From positions 16,875,601-16,939,600 of the forward strand of contig CM073322.1 of the NCBI GenBank assembly GCA_037043015.1: a DNA stretch of 64,000 bases, written 5' to 3'. The translations under genes and the position numbers were made by a program. The number at the start of each line of letters is the position of its first letter. The first letter of the stretch is position 1. Shown one piece after another: positions 62,017-64,000 of this stretch. The notes beneath the pieces are model-generated. The model was not told the DNA's origin. It worked only from the letters and a program-made list of their open reading frames with translations, and searched no databases. This DNA is from Bryum argenteum. Its lineage: Eukaryota; Streptophyta; Bryopsida; Bryales; Bryaceae.

Positions 62017-63970
62017 TCATACATGGTTGTTGCTCACATGACGTTGCATTTCGTACGATGCCCATGCTGGAGTTTGTGTAGATGGAAATGGTGCACCATT
62101 CTCCACAGCAAGAGGCATCTGTATAATCAAAGCACACTATTAAGTAAGATCTCCCAATTTGGCAAGTGCAATTAAATTGCAATATAAGGAATTAGACCAT
62201 TTAATTGTGCAAAATAGATTTGTAATCAAACACCATATTCCCTAAAGTAAGGGATTCCAAGCCCCATTTCGAGTCTATAATGTCACCTTCTAGCACTCTT
62301 AGGATTTTAATATTTTATGCAATGTTACATTATGAACATTCATTTGTTTGTGCCTTATCGTGCGGCTAGTGGATTATTTTATGTTTCCGTATATCGCTAA
62401 AAGGTTTTTCCTTGTTTAGTGTCATTTTTTTGGAAAATTTCCAAATTCTCAAGTATGGTGTTTTAATATAAATCATTGTAATTTGAACTTCTTCAACTAT
62501 CTAACAACTTTTATTTGTGAGGATTTGATGAGTAGTATTTATCATTAGAACACGCGTCACTACTAGAAAAGAGTGGGGTTTGCAACGTTACAAACGTTGC
62601 TTTTGTCTAAATGTTGCTCAAGTCTAGCAACGTTCTCAAACTTGCTTGAGCAACGTCCTCAAGAAAATAAGCAACGTTTTCAACTAACGCTGCTTGGTGA
62701 TCAGATAACAATGTTTATTTTTTTGAGAACGTTGCTCAAGCAAGTTCCAAACGTCGTTAAACTTGAGCAGCGTTTGAGAAGAAAACCGTTGCAAGCCCCC
62801 AAAATGTAGTAGTGTGTTAGGACCATGGTTTAGAAAATATTGCTTAAAGATTTTCCTTCCTTGTTCCGAGAATGCAAGGAGCCACCACTAGGCGCAAAGT
62901 GGTGGAAAAACACAAAAACTCCAAGATGGATTCTTGGACCAAGAAAGCCTCAAAATAACGGAATTAGCTCATGTTGGGTCAACATGTGAACAGAACAAAG
63001 CTCGGATGGCAATCCTCATGAACAAAGGGAACAGCAAAAGCGAGCAAGCACTCGAGAGCTGAACGGAAACAAAGCGAGCAAACGTAATGGAAAAGAAGAG
63101 AAACAAAAAAGGGGGTGGGGGCGGAGGCAGAAGGAATACTGTAGTACCTGAGAATGAAGGCCATAATTATCACCAAAGACCTGCTGTTGAAGAGCATTGT
63201 AGGACAGGTCCGAAGTCGGAAATATCCCATTGTAAGCAGACCCTGTTCCTGCTGCATGCATGCAACCAATTCAATGGGTCCACACTCATCGCCGCAATTC
63301 AATGCAGCCGTCCGTGCTATCAGGTACTGTACTATGCATGTCAGTCATCCCACTTCAATCGCTAGCTAGCTTCAATCTTACGTTACTTTCATCCGATCGA
63401 ACACCAAGCTATGCAGGCTTTCTCAGCTCAGGTATCAAAGCTTCAATCAGAGCTTTTACTAAACTCTTTCAGGCAGTTGACCAGTACCTCCCACTGGATT
63501 GAGACGTTGACGCTTCTCCGCATTCGTCAGCTCCGCTCGCAGCTTCTCCACATCTCTGGCCATGCTCACCAAGTTCTTTTCCATCGCCTGTCGCTGATCC
63601 AGCTGCTCCACATTCGCCTTCTTCTCATACTCGAAAGCATTCCTGCACGGACCCATGCACATTCTGTATCTTCAACTATGATATGATATGTATGATTCTG
63701 ATTCATGTTGAGGTTTAGAGATTCGATATGTACCTGGCACGTTGCAGCTCGGATCGAAGAGTTTCCGCCTCATTTCTGAGAGTGGGAATGAGCTGCACAT
63801 CTGCACGAGCCCGCTGCAACTCTGTAGTCAAGGTTCGAACTTGCTGTCCCAGTTCTTGCGAGTGCTGGTGCAACTTTTGACAGTCACTTCTCGCTTGAAG
63901 GACATCGGTTTTCAGGGGCTCTGTCGCTCTCAACTCAGCCTCCAGATTGGCTGCTTTGTCCAACAAAGAC
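62017..63970 (-). CDS. FLX-like coiled-coil protein (3' part; start lies beyond the window)
   Basis: Four minus-strand exons join in frame: 63970-63734, 63642-63488, 63248-63148 and 62118-62017, giving the C-terminal roughly 198 residues. The first two are continuous coiled coil with the FLX family signature. [20 protein letters not shown] runs into LRSELQRAR, the exon junction falls in the Arg codon, and [20 protein letters not shown] with [19 protein letters not shown] follows. The C-terminal tail is Gly/Tyr/Pro-rich, as in the family ([18 protein letters not shown], then [16 protein letters not shown]). FLX and FLX-like proteins are nuclear scaffolds that, in Arabidopsis, support FRIGIDA-complex activation of FLC. 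The ancestral role in other plants is unclear. The roughly 1-kb last intron hosts a CACTA mini-element. An exon upstream of 63970 is outside the window. Confidence 0.88.
62558..62814. mobile_element. CACTA-type mini-element inside an intron
   Basis: It begins CACTACTAGAAAA and ends TGTAGTAGTG, the En/Spm-type terminus. The inverted similarity extends to GTTTGCAACG / CGTTGCAAGC. The 3-bp flanks are CGT and TGT, one mismatch apart. The 257-bp interior is filled with about ten GCAACGTT or AACGTTGC motifs in both orientations, like subterminal transposase-binding repeats. It lies in the last intron of the FLX-like gene. Confidence 0.85.
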
Positions 63971-64000
63971 CTGGAAAATAGAGAATTTTGTTATGTTTTG

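Noticed and set aside
62573..62809. 78-codon frame within the FLX-like intron
   Set aside because: It lies wholly inside the CACTA mini-element and reads its repeated motifs.

Overview
This is a plant nuclear genome window: AT-rich, with short GT-AG introns, plant-only gene families and many nested transposons. The five recognisable host genes are plant types: a CYP86-clan cytochrome P450, a plastid-type dehydroascorbate reductase, an LQY1-like thylakoid zinc-finger protein, a B-box/CCT (CONSTANS-like) regulator and the 3' part of an FLX-like coiled-coil gene. The species cannot be named from the sequence. A piggyBac-type transposase, a Tc1-type transposase relic and a large unfamiliar transposase make me lean to a non-seed land plant, but that is inference.

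Layout. 1-3.8 kb: a nearly intact transposase-like gene with zinc fingers and an AT-hook, broken by one apparent frameshift and open at the left edge. 4-10.8 kb: a SINE, a hAT MITE, PIF/Harbinger-like MITEs, TTAA-flanked elements and a minisatellite. 11.1-22.2 kb: the gene island, with P450 (+) and DHAR (-) convergent, a TTAA element, then LQY1-like (+). 22.9-26.9 kb: more MITEs, one nested in another. 27.1-28.7 kb: BBX/CCT gene (-). 31.3-33.5 kb: a three-level nest (TIR element inside a SINE inside a TTAA element). 34.4-40 kb: tandem TTAA elements, two SINEs and a Tc1/mariner relic. 40.1-45.1 kb: a piggyBac element with both TTAA ends and a degenerate transposase, abutting a second TTAA element (45.1-46.1 kb). 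46-62 kb: a gene desert with diverged TTAA elements. 62.0-64.0 kb: FLX-like gene (-) with a CACTA mini-element in its last intron.

How the parts relate. The host genes are metabolically unrelated, although DHAR and the LQY1-like protein both serve chloroplast redox or photosystem II maintenance. The dominant theme is transposon ecology. A dead but formerly autonomous piggyBac element shares TTAA target sites and CCCCTAAA-type termini with at least eight non-coding elements, which suggests it or a close relative mobilised them. A tRNA-derived SINE family with a TATC tail is independently documented by four copies, each with its own target-site duplication.
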